A DNA stretch of 55,876 nucleotides from Streptomyces mangrovisoli (GTDB lineage: Bacteria > Actinomycetota > Actinomycetes > Streptomycetales > Streptomycetaceae): NCBI RefSeq assembly GCF_000974985.2, contig NZ_LAVA02000041.1:1-55876 (forward strand), given 5' to 3'. The position numbers and the translations under genes are program-made. This document shows positions 26,235-33,384 of this stretch, in pieces. The notes under the pieces were generated by a model. The model saw only the letters and a program-made list of their open reading frames with translations. It was not told where the DNA came from and searched no databases. Position 1 is the first letter of the stretch. The number at the start of each line of letters is the position of its first letter.

Positions 26235-27305
26235 TCAGCCCGCGGTGCCGAAGACCTCCGCGAGGTCGTAGCGCACCGGCTCGTCCAACTGCGCGTACGT
26301 GCAGCTCTCCGGGGTGCGGTCGGGGCGCCAACGGCGGAAGCGCGCCGTGTGCCGGAAGCGGGCGCCGTTCTCCATGTGGTCGTACGCCACCTCCGCGACC
26401 CGGTCCGGCCGCAGCGGCACCCACGACAGGTCCTTCTTGCCCGACCAGCGGCTCGGCGCGCCGGGCAGCCGCGCCGACTCGTGGGCCTCCTCCTGCGCCC
26501 AGGCGGCCCACGGATGGTCCGCCGCGTCGGGCAGCCGCAGCGGCTCCAGCTCGTCGATCAGCTCGGCGCGCCGCTTCATCGGAAAGGCCGCCGACACTCC
26601 CACATGCTGGAGCCGGCCCCGGTCGTCGTAGAGCCCGAGGAGCAGGGAGCCGACGACCGGGCCGCTCTTGTGCAGCCGGTAGCCCGCGACGACGACATCG
26701 GCGGTGCGCTCGTGCTTGATCTTGAACATCAGCCGCTCGTCCTGGCGGTAACGCAAGGCGGGCGGTTTGGCGATGACGCCGTCCAGACCGGCCCCCTCGT
26801 ACTGTTCGAACCATCGCCGCGCCACCTCGATGTCCGTCGTCGCCGGCGCCAGATGAACGGGAGCGCTCACCCCGTCGAGCGCGCGGGCGAGCAGCGCCCG
26901 CCGGTCGGTGAGCGCCACGTCCAGCAGCGACTCGTCCTCCAGCGCCAGCAGGTCGAACGCCACGAACGAGGCCGGGGTCCGCTCGGCCAGCGTCCGCACC
27001 CGCGAGGCCGCCGGGTGGATGCGCTCGGTCAGCGCGTCGAAGTCCAGCCGGCCCTCGCGAGCGATCACGATCTCGCCGTCGAGCACGCAGCGCCGCGGCA
27101 CGCGCTCCTGAAGGGCCGCCACCAGTTCGGGAAAGTACCTGGTCAACGGCTTACCGGTCCGGCTGCCGAGCTCGATCTCCGCGCCGTCGCGAAAGACGAT
27201 CGCCCGGAACCCGTCCCATTTCGCCTCGTACTGCATGTCCGGCGGGATCTTCGCCACCGACTTGGCGAGCATGGGCTTGACGGGTGGCATCACCGGCAGA
27301 TCCAT
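26235..27305 (-). CDS. ATP-dependent DNA ligase, LigC-type
   Basis: This 356-residue ligase has nucleotidyl-transferase and OB-fold domains only. The adenylated Lys29 is in Y-E-A-K-W-D-G-F-R (motif I), followed by G-S-R-T-G-K-P-L-T (III-like), L-D-G-E-I-V-I (motif III), D-G-V-I-A-K-P-P (motif IV) and M-F-K-I-K-H-E-R (motif V). It seals nicks in duplex DNA with ATP. It is divergent from a LigD-type polymerase gene 143 bases away, the arrangement typical of actinobacterial end-joining or short-gap repair loci. ATG 27305 starts at the family-conserved M-P-P-V-K-P-M-L-A region; a longer frame upstream is not supported. Confidence 0.93.
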   Translation of the reverse strand: MDLPVMPPVKPMLAKSVAKIPPDMQYEAKWDGFRAIVFRDGAEIELGSRTGKPLTRYFPELVAALQERVPRRCVLDGEIVIAREGRLDFDALTERIHPAASRVRTLAERTPASFVAFDLLALEDESLLDVALTDRRALLARALDGVSAPVHLAPATTDIEVARRWFEQYEGAGLDGVIAKPPALRYRQDERLMFKIKHERTADVVVAGYRLHKSGPVVGSLLLGLYDDRGRLQHVGVSAAFPMKRRAELIDELEPLRLPDAADHPWAAWAQEEAHESARLPGAPSRWSGKKDLSWVPLRPDRVAEVAYDHMENGARFRHTARFRRWRPDRTPESCTYAQLDEPVRYDLAEVFGTAG

Positions 27306-27436
27306 GTCTCGATTCTGCGCGTAGATGTCATGACGCGCTCGACGTGAGATCGGCCTGAGGCCGACATGGTGGGCATACGTCGGTATGGGTGGGCCTATCG
27401 ACATGTCTCCGGTGTGCGGCCCGTGCACGGCGCGCC

Positions 27437-27451
27437 TACGGTGGCCCCATG
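27437..27451 (+). promoter_or_regulatory. Putative leaderless -10 element for LigD-type gene
   Basis: TACGGT (27437-27442) is followed by exactly six bases and the ATG at 27449. No Shine-Dalgarno sequence is visible. Confidence 0.5.
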
Positions 27452-28465
27452 GGTGAAGCGGTGCTGCTGGAGGCGGGTGGCCGGAGCGTGCGGCTGTCCA
27501 GTCCGGACAAGGTCTTCTTCCCGGAGCGGGGTTTCACCAAGCTGGACCTCGCCCGCTACTACCAGGCGGTCGCCCCCGGAATCCTGCGCGCCCTGCGGAA
27601 CCGGCCCACCACCCTGCAGCGTTACCCGGACGGCGTGACCGGCGAGTCCTTCTTCCAGAAGCGGGCGCCGAAGAACATGCCCGACTGGATCCCGACCGCG
27701 CACATCACCTTCCCGAGCGGCCGCAGCGCCGACGAGATGTGCCCGACCGAGGAGGCCGCGGTGCTGTGGGCCGCGCAGTACGGCACGCTCACCTTCCACC
27801 CCTGGCCGGTACGGCGCGACGACGTGGACCGGCCCGACGAACTGCGCATCGACCTGGACCCGCAGCCCGGCACGGACTACGACGACGCGGTCCGCGCCGC
27901 CCAGGAACTGCGCGCCGTGCTGGAGGAGTTCGGCGGACTGCGGGGCTTTCCGAAGACCTCCGGCGGGCGGGGCCTGCACGTCTTCGTGCCCATCGAGCCG
28001 AACTGGACGTTCACCCAGGTGCGCCGGGCCGCGATCGCCGTCGGACGCGAGCTGGAACGCCGGATGCCGGAGCAGGTCACCATCAAGTGGTGGAAGGAGG
28101 AGCGCGGCGAGCGCATCTTCGTCGACTACAACCAGACCGCCCGCGACCGCACCATCGCCTCCGCCTATTCCGTACGGCCCCGCCCGCACGCCCCGGTCTC
28201 GGCGCCGCTGCGCTGGGACGAGGTCGGCGAGGCGCACCCGCGCGACTTCGACATCGCGACGATGCCCGCCCGCTTCGCCGAACTCGGCGACGTGCACGCG
28301 GACATGGACGACCACCGGTTCTCCCTGGAGGCGCTGCTGGAACTCGCGCGCCGCGACGAGCACGACCACGGGCTCGGCGATCTGCCCTATCCGCCGGAGT
28401 ACCCGAAGATGCCGGGCGAGCCCAAGCGGGTGCAGCCGAGCCGGGCGCGGAAGACCGCGGACTGA
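27449..28465 (+). CDS. LigD-type DNA polymerase/primase domain protein
   Basis: This 338-residue stand-alone archaeo-eukaryotic primase-like polymerase of the LigD PolDom family extends or fills DNA ends, often with ribonucleotides, in non-homologous end joining. Metal-binding Asp135 and Asp137 are in R-I-D-L-D-P-Q-P-G. The conserved F-P-K-T-S-G-G-R-G-L-H-V (active-site His) and R-I-F-V-D-Y-N-Q-T blocks are present. There is no fused ligase or nuclease domain; the ligase is the divergent gene. The ATG at 27449 fits the family start (M-G-E-A-V-L-L-E-A-G-G-R-S-V-R-L). No ku gene lies in the window. Confidence 0.93.
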   Translation: MGEAVLLEAGGRSVRLSSPDKVFFPERGFTKLDLARYYQAVAPGILRALRNRPTTLQRYPDGVTGESFFQKRAPKNMPDWIPTAHITFPSGRSADEMCPTEEAAVLWAAQYGTLTFHPWPVRRDDVDRPDELRIDLDPQPGTDYDDAVRAAQELRAVLEEFGGLRGFPKTSGGRGLHVFVPIEPNWTFTQVRRAAIAVGRELERRMPEQVTIKWWKEERGERIFVDYNQTARDRTIASAYSVRPRPHAPVSAPLRWDEVGEAHPRDFDIATMPARFAELGDVHADMDDHRFSLEALLELARRDEHDHGLGDLPYPPEYPKMPGEPKRVQPSRARKTAD

Positions 28466-28603
28466 GTCGGCGGGCCGAGCCTGCGGGCGGACTCCGCGGG
28501 CCGGGCCGGTGCCGGAGCGCTCCGCCGTCGTGCTCGGAGCGCTCCCCGGGCGGGTCCTGGCCGGAGATATCCTGATCCGCAGCCGGCCAGGAGGAGTTCC
28601 GAA

Positions 28604-29671
28604 GTGACCGAGGCAATGTCGCGTCCCACGCTGGAGGCCGTGGCCGCGCGGGCCGGGGTGTCGCGGGCCACCGTGTCACGCGTCGTCAACGGCGGGGACG
28701 GGGTGCGCGAACCCCTCGCCGAGCGGGTCCGCCGGGCCGTCGACGAACTCGGCTACGTCCCCAACCAGGCCGCGCGCAGCCTGGTCACCAAGCGGCACGA
28801 CGCCGTCGCCGTGGTCATCGCCGAACCCGAGACCCGGGTCTTCGCCGACCCCTTCTTCGCGCTCCAGCTCCGCGGCATCAGCAAGGAACTCACCGCCCAC
28901 GACTCACAGTTGGTGCTGCTGCTCACCGAGGGCCGGGACGACCACGCCCGCGTCGGCCGGTATCTCGCGGGCGGCCATGTCGACGGCGCCCTGGTGTTCT
29001 CGCTGCACCTCGACGATCCGCTGCCGGTGCTGATCCAGCGGGCCGGCGTGCCCACGGTGTTCGGCGGCCGGCCGGGCTGGAGCGAGGGCAGCGCGCCGAG
29101 CGAGACCGCGGCCGGCGCGGCCGCCCCCGTGTTCGTCGACAGCGACAACCGGGGCGGCGCCCGCGCGGCCGTACGGCATCTGGTCGGTCTCGGCCGCAGG
29201 CGGATCGCGCACATCACCGGTGCCCTGGACCAGACATCGGCGGTGGACCGGCTCGACGGGTTCCGCGACGAACGGCCGGACGCCGACCCGCGGCTGATCG
29301 TGGAGAGCGACTTCACCCCGGCCGGCGGCGAGCGCGCCATGCGGGAACTCCTCGACAACTGCCCCGACGTGGACGCCGTGTTCGCCGCCAACGACCTCAC
29401 CGCCTCGGGCGTCCTCCGGGTGCTGCGCGAGCGCGGGCTGCGCGTGCCGCAGGACATCGCCGTGATCGGCTTCGACGACATGCTCCCGCTCGCCGAGCAG
29501 ACCGACCCGCCGCTCACGACGGTCCGTCAGGACATAGAGGAGATGGGCCGGTTGATGGCCCGGATGCTGCTGGGCGGCCTGGACCGGCGGGGCGGCGACG
29601 CGGCGCCGGGCGGCGGCGAGCCGTCCGGCGTGGTCCTGCCCACCACGCTGGTCCGACGCGCCTCCGCCTGA
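28604..29671 (+). CDS. LacI-family transcriptional regulator
   Basis: GTG 28604 follows a strong AGGAGG. The 355-residue product has a LacI HTH (P-T-L-E-A-V-A-A-R-A-G-V-S-R-A-T-V-S-R-V-V-N-G, ~8-29), hinge helix (Y-V-P-N-Q-A-A-R-S-L) and a periplasmic-binding-protein-like sensor domain ('DAVFAANDLTASGVLRVLRERGLRVPQDIAVIGFDD'). It should bind a small sugar-like effector and repress a sugar operon. No sugar transport or catabolic gene is adjacent, so its target is unknown or it acts at a distance. Confidence 0.92.
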   Translation: MTEAMSRPTLEAVAARAGVSRATVSRVVNGGDGVREPLAERVRRAVDELGYVPNQAARSLVTKRHDAVAVVIAEPETRVFADPFFALQLRGISKELTAHDSQLVLLLTEGRDDHARVGRYLAGGHVDGALVFSLHLDDPLPVLIQRAGVPTVFGGRPGWSEGSAPSETAAGAAAPVFVDSDNRGGARAAVRHLVGLGRRRIAHITGALDQTSAVDRLDGFRDERPDADPRLIVESDFTPAGGERAMRELLDNCPDVDAVFAANDLTASGVLRVLRERGLRVPQDIAVIGFDDMLPLAEQTDPPLTTVRQDIEEMGRLMARMLLGGLDRRGGDAAPGGGEPSGVVLPTTLVRRASA

Positions 29672-29711
29672 GCGCCGGTCCCGGGAGGCCCGGCCCCGCC
29701 GCGGCCCGCTC

Positions 29712-30503
29712 TCAGTCCTGCGGCGGTGCGCTCGTGATGACGGCGAAGCGGGCGCCGTACGGGTCGGCCAGCTTGGCGAGTCGGCCGACGCCCTCGACAT
29801 CGGTGGCCGGCATCCGGACCGTGCCCCCGAGCTCTTGCGCCTTCTCGACCACCGTGGCGGTGTCCGTCGCCTCGAAGTAGGGGAGCCAGCAGGGACCGCT
29901 CTCCGACTCCACCGGGTCCTCGGCCAGCGGGACGAACCCGCCGAACATCGCGTCCTCCCCGGCATGGGCCGGGTTGACGCAGGTGTAGATGCCGCCGGGG
30001 AAGGACACGGCGGAGGTCTCCAGGCCGAGGACCGCGTAGTAGAAGGCGGCGGCCGCGGCGATGTCCGGGGTGTACAGCTCCAGCCAGGTGAGCGACCCCG
30101 GCTCGCTCGCCACGTCGATGCCCTTGGTCAGGGCCGGCTGCCACAGGCCGAACGGCACGCCCGCCTTGTCCGCGAGGACGGCCATGCGGCCCTCGCCCAG
30201 CACGTCCATGGGGGCGAGCAGCACGCTGCCGTGGGCCCCTTCCGCCGCCTTCGCGGTGGCGTCCGCGTCCGCGGTGCGGAAGTAGACGTTCCAGGAGGGC
30301 GGGCCCTGCTCCGGGGGGTTCTGCAGGGCGCCGGCCACGGTCCTCCCGTCGAGCTGGAAGTAGCCGTACCCGCCGGCGTCCTCTCCCGCCGACTGCCACT
30401 GCCAGCCGAAGAGCCCGCCGTAGAACGAGCGGGCGCCGTCGAGATCGGGGGTGCCGAGGTCGATCCAGTTCGGGGCGCCGTTGACGAAACGGGTGGTGAG
30501 CAT
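29712..30503 (-). CDS. VOC-superfamily protein with two glyoxalase-like domains
   Basis: This 263-residue protein is made of two tandem VOC (betaalpha-betabetabeta) domains. The first begins G-A-P-N-W-I-D-L-G-T-P-D-L-D-G-A-R-S-F-Y-G-G-L-F-G-W, and the second ~residue 135 with L-T-W-L-E-L-Y-T-P-D-I-A-A-A-A-A-F-Y. It resembles mycobacterial CFP30B-like proteins of unknown or putative hydroxylase/lyase activity. Substrate and metal are not evident. It is convergent with the LacI gene and divergent from the WhiB-like gene. Confidence 0.87.
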   Translation of the reverse strand: MLTTRFVNGAPNWIDLGTPDLDGARSFYGGLFGWQWQSAGEDAGGYGYFQLDGRTVAGALQNPPEQGPPSWNVYFRTADADATAKAAEGAHGSVLLAPMDVLGEGRMAVLADKAGVPFGLWQPALTKGIDVASEPGSLTWLELYTPDIAAAAAFYYAVLGLETSAVSFPGGIYTCVNPAHAGEDAMFGGFVPLAEDPVESESGPCWLPYFEATDTATVVEKAQELGGTVRMPATDVEGVGRLAKLADPYGARFAVITSAPPQD

Positions 30504-30787
30504 GCGATGCCCTCCTCATGAGGGGTCCCGTTCTTCTGCTCTGCCGAGTCTTGCACCGCCCACCGGCAAACGCCGCCGGACCGTCCCGGCGCGTCGGACC
30601 GCGCCGGAGCGCCCCGCGGACTCACCGTGCGTGACGCTGCGGATCCGGCGGGTTTCCGTCCCGTTCCGCGCGCCGCCGTGCGCGGTCCGGCCCGGCCGGG
30701 GCACCATCGGGTGGCCGGCGGCCCCTGGGCGCCCGCGTTGATGCGGCGTTGAGCGAACGTTTTTCGGTGCCCGGCACGATCGGGGAC

Positions 30788-31039
30788 ATGCACATCGACA
30801 CGATCACCGCGCCCGAACTCTCCTGGCAGCAGGAGGCGTTGTGCGCACAGACCGGGGCCGACTTCTTCTTCCCCGAACCGGGCAGCTCGGTGCGGGAGGC
30901 GAAGCGGATCTGCGGCATGTGCGCGATCCGCACCGCCTGCCTGGACTACGCCCTGGCGAACGACGAACGCTTCGGTGTCTGGGGCGGGTTGTCGGAGAAG
31001 GAGCGCCTCGACATCCGCCGCTCGCGCGCCCTGTCGTAG
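30788..31039 (+). CDS. wblJ: WhiB-family iron-sulfur transcription factor (WblJ-like)
   Basis: ATG 30788 gives 83 residues; an upstream in-frame TTG (30749) is less likely. The four cluster cysteines are Cys19, Cys42, Cys45 and Cys51 (C-x22-C-x2-C-x5-C), followed by the G-V-W-G-G turn (63-67) and a basic C-terminus, so it should hold a [4Fe-4S] cluster and act with a sigma factor. The symbol rests on the neighbourhood, which as I recall resembles the S. coelicolor region that carries wblJ, and is tentative. A hairpin follows the stop. Confidence 0.85.
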   Translation: MHIDTITAPELSWQQEALCAQTGADFFFPEPGSSVREAKRICGMCAIRTACLDYALANDERFGVWGGLSEKERLDIRRSRALS

Positions 31040-31051
31040 CCGAGCCGAGCC

Positions 31052-31077
31052 GAGCCCGGCCCGGCTGCCGGGGGCTC
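31052..31077. terminator. Hairpin between WhiB-like and desaturase genes
   Basis: GAGCCC (31052-31057) pairs with GGGCTC (31072-31077), and further GGC/GCC pairs extend it inward. It lies between convergent genes and overlaps the desaturase stop codon. Confidence 0.5.
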
Positions 31078-32050
31078 AGCCCGCCGCTCGCGCCGCCATC
31101 CGCGTCTTGCGGGCCGCCAGGCGCTCGTCGAACTTCGACGCCTCGGAGTCCAGTCCGCCCATGAAGAGGCCGAGCTCGTCCTGGGCCTGAAGCCCCTCGG
31201 GGCCGAGGCCGTCGATCTCCATGATCTTCAGGAAGCGCAGCACGGGCTGGAGCACGTCGTCGTGGTGGATGCGCAGGTTGTAGACCTCGCCGATCGCCAT
31301 CTGCGCCGCGGCCCGCTCGAAGCCGGGCATCCCGTGGCCGGGCATCCGGAAGTTGACCACGACGTCCCGGACCGCCTGCATGGTCAGGTCGGGCGCGAGC
31401 TCGAACGCCGCCTTGAGCAGGTTGCGGTAGAAGATCATGTGCAGGTTCTCGTCCGTCGCGATGCGGGCCAGCATCCGGTCGCAGACGGGGTCGCCGGAGT
31501 GGTGGCCCGTGTTGCGGTGCGAGATGCGGGTGGCGAGCTCCTGGAAGGCGACGTACGCGACCGAGTGGAGCATCGAGTGCCGGTTGTCCGACTCGAAGCC
31601 CTCGCTCATGTGCGCCATGCGGAAGCGCTCCAGCTCGTCCGGGTCGACCGCGCGGGAGGCGAGCAGGTAGTCGCGCATCACGATGCCGTGCCGGCCCTCC
31701 TCGGCCGTCCACCGGTGCACCCAGGTGCCCCAGGCGCCGTCGCGGCCGAACAGGCTGGCGATCTCGTGGTGGTAGCTCGGCAGGTTGTCCTCGGTGAGCA
31801 GGTTCACCACCAGGGCGATCCGGCCGAGGTCGGTGACCTTGGACTGCTCCTTCTGCCACGCCTCGCCGTCCTCGAAGAGGCCGGGGAAGTTGCGTCCGTC
31901 GCTCCAGGGCACGTACTCGTGTGGCATCCAGTCCTTGGCGACCTTAAGGTGCCGGTTGAGCTCCTGCTCGACGACCTCCTCCAGCGCGTACAGCAGTCGG
32001 GCGTCGGTCCAGGTCGACGGACTGCCGAGGTGGGGAGAGGCGAGCGTCAC
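31076..32050 (-). CDS. Acyl-[ACP] desaturase (ferritin-like di-iron)
   Basis: This 324-residue soluble delta-9-type desaturase introduces a double bond into acyl-ACP using O2 and reduced ferredoxin. The di-iron ligand motifs are E87 with H94 (T-E-D-N-L-P-S-Y-H), E118-x2-H121 (E-E-G-R-H) and D-E201-x2-H204 (D-E-N-L-H). The start is GTG 32050, preceded by GGAG at 5 bases. Immediately upstream lies a striking array of five tandem palindromes, suggesting tight control by a dimeric repressor sensing acyl-CoA or fatty acid. That regulation is inference. Confidence 0.92.
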   Translation of the reverse strand: MTLASPHLGSPSTWTDARLLYALEEVVEQELNRHLKVAKDWMPHEYVPWSDGRNFPGLFEDGEAWQKEQSKVTDLGRIALVVNLLTEDNLPSYHHEIASLFGRDGAWGTWVHRWTAEEGRHGIVMRDYLLASRAVDPDELERFRMAHMSEGFESDNRHSMLHSVAYVAFQELATRISHRNTGHHSGDPVCDRMLARIATDENLHMIFYRNLLKAAFELAPDLTMQAVRDVVVNFRMPGHGMPGFERAAAQMAIGEVYNLRIHHDDVLQPVLRFLKIMEIDGLGPEGLQAQDELGLFMGGLDSEASKFDERLAARKTRMAARAAG

Positions 32051-32110
32051 GGGAACTCCATGGGGACGTGCGGAGACGGAGCGGCCCGGCAGGTGAGCGC
32101 CCGCCGGAAC

Positions 32111-32190
32111 TTACGGGATCGTAGGCTACGAAACCGTAGGCTACGAAACCGTAGGCTACGAATCCGTAGGTTACGAAGCCGTAGGTTAAG
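32111..32190. promoter_or_regulatory. Array of five tandem palindromes upstream of desaturase gene
   Basis: Five copies of a palindrome YTACG-N4-CGTAG with 15-bp period (CGTAG cores at 32120, 32135, 32150, 32165 and 32180; spacers GGAT, AAAC, AAAC, AATC, AAGC) occupy the 60-140 bases before the GTG start. The symmetry is that expected for a TetR/FadR-like dimer. The DNA here is A+T-richer than its flanks. Confidence 0.75.
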
Positions 32191-32277
32191 TGCGCCGTAA
32201 AGGTCGCCGATCGTCAAGACCCAAGGTGACGCAAGTGGATCTTCCGGACATCCGCGGCGGTCGTCCGGGCGCGCGCG

Positions 32278-32309
32278 ACGGCCCCGGGACGCGCAGGTCC
32301 CGGGGCCGT
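32278..32309 (-). terminator. Terminator of the dimethylargininase gene
   Basis: There is a perfect 13-bp stem, ACGGCCCCGGGAC (32278-32290) and its complement (32297-32309), with a GCGCAG loop. It lies 20 bases after the stop codon. Confidence 0.8.
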
Positions 32310-32329
32310 GGGGCGAAACGGTCATCCCG

Positions 32330-33106
32330 TCAGGCGTACAGCCCCCGCAGCCGTACCGAGAGGCACGTCACACAGCCTTCGAGCTTCTCGAACTCGCCGA
32401 TGTCCACCAGGACCGGGTCGTAGCCGAGATCGGCGAGCAGTTCCGCGGACTTCGGGGCGCTCGCGGCCATCAGCAGCTTGGTGCCGCCGAGGAGCACCAC
32501 ATGGGCGCCGGACTCCTCCGGCACCGACAGGAAGCGCGGGAACAGCGCCGGCCGGTCCACGTGCGGGATGTGCCCGACCACGGTCCCGTCGGGCAGCGCC
32601 GTCACCGCCGACTTCAGGTGCAGCACCTTGCTCACCGGCACCGCCACCACCCGCGCGCCGAGCGGCTCGAAGGCGGCCCGCAGCTGCTGCACGCCCGCCG
32701 CGTCGGTGCGGCCGCCCCGGCCGACGTAGACCGTGTCGCCGACCTTCAGGACATCGCCGCCGTCGAGCGTGCCGGGCTCCCAGATCCAGTTCACCGAGCA
32801 GCCGAGGCGCGCGACGACCTCCTCCACGCCCGCGGTCTCGGCCCGCCGGGACTCGGCGCCGGGCCGGGTGATCAGCGCGACGTTCCTGAACATCACGACC
32901 GTGTCCTCGACGAACACGGCGTCCGCGCACTCGTCGGCCGGGTCCACCTCGACGGTCTCCCAGCCGTGCTCGCCGAGCGCCGCGACGTAGGCCTCCCACT
33001 GCTCCAGGGCGAGCTCGACGTCGACCTTCTCCCGCTCGATGTGCGTGACCAGCCCCTCGGCGAGGAGCGGGCCGGGACGGCGGACGAGAGCCTTCTTGCT
33101 GGGCAC
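32330..33106 (-). CDS. ddaH: N(G),N(G)-dimethylarginine dimethylaminohydrolase
   Basis: This 258-residue member of the guanidino-modifying superfamily hydrolyses methylated arginine to citrulline and methylamine. The likely catalytic Cys248 is in T-C-L-S-V-R, the His is in V-L-H-L-K-S-A, and the N-terminal V-P-S-K-K-A-L-V-R-R-P and F-V-E-D-T-V-V-M blocks are conserved. GTG 33106 is preferred because GGGGAG lies 7 bases upstream and the family begins with this P-S-x-K-A-L sequence; an ATG at 33121 would add five residues. A strong terminator follows. Confidence 0.92.
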   Translation of the reverse strand: MPSKKALVRRPGPLLAEGLVTHIEREKVDVELALEQWEAYVAALGEHGWETVEVDPADECADAVFVEDTVVMFRNVALITRPGAESRRAETAGVEEVVARLGCSVNWIWEPGTLDGGDVLKVGDTVYVGRGGRTDAAGVQQLRAAFEPLGARVVAVPVSKVLHLKSAVTALPDGTVVGHIPHVDRPALFPRFLSVPEESGAHVVLLGGTKLLMAASAPKSAELLADLGYDPVLVDIGEFEKLEGCVTCLSVRLRGLYA

Positions 33107-33327
33107 GGGCGGTCTCCCCATCGGCGGGCTGCTTCCCGGTGCCTGTACCCGGCACCGGTCCGTCATCATGCTTCACTGCTGGGTGCGGACAAAACCTCCT
33201 TGATCGGGCTGTGCCCCTCCTGATACGCGGCCGACGCCCACCCGGCGGACAGCGTGCGGCCCGCCGGGCGGGCCGCACGATGTCGGAGGCGGGCGGCCGC
33301 CCCGCCCGACGGACCGCGCTTCAGACC

Positions 33328-33384
33328 GTCCGTCAGGCCGTCCACCGGGCGGTCCGTCAGGCCGTCCACCGGGCCGTCCGTCAG
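33328..33384. repeat. 24-bp tandem repeat at the end of the ABC-F gene
   Basis: About 2.4 copies of a 24-bp unit built on CGTCCGTCAGGCCGTCCACC run up to and include the TGA stop region of the ABC-F gene (stop at 33381-33383). The rest of the 33107-33380 gap shows nothing else. Confidence 0.65.

Noticed and set aside
30749..30787. Upstream TTG start of the WhiB-like gene
   Set aside because: It would add 13 residues not typical of small Wbl proteins; ATG 30788 gives the usual short N-terminus before the first Cys.
32330..33169. Longer start of the dimethylargininase gene (ATG at 33169 or 33121)
   Set aside because: The added residues do not resemble the family N-terminus, and the GTG at 33106 has the best-spaced GGGGAG.
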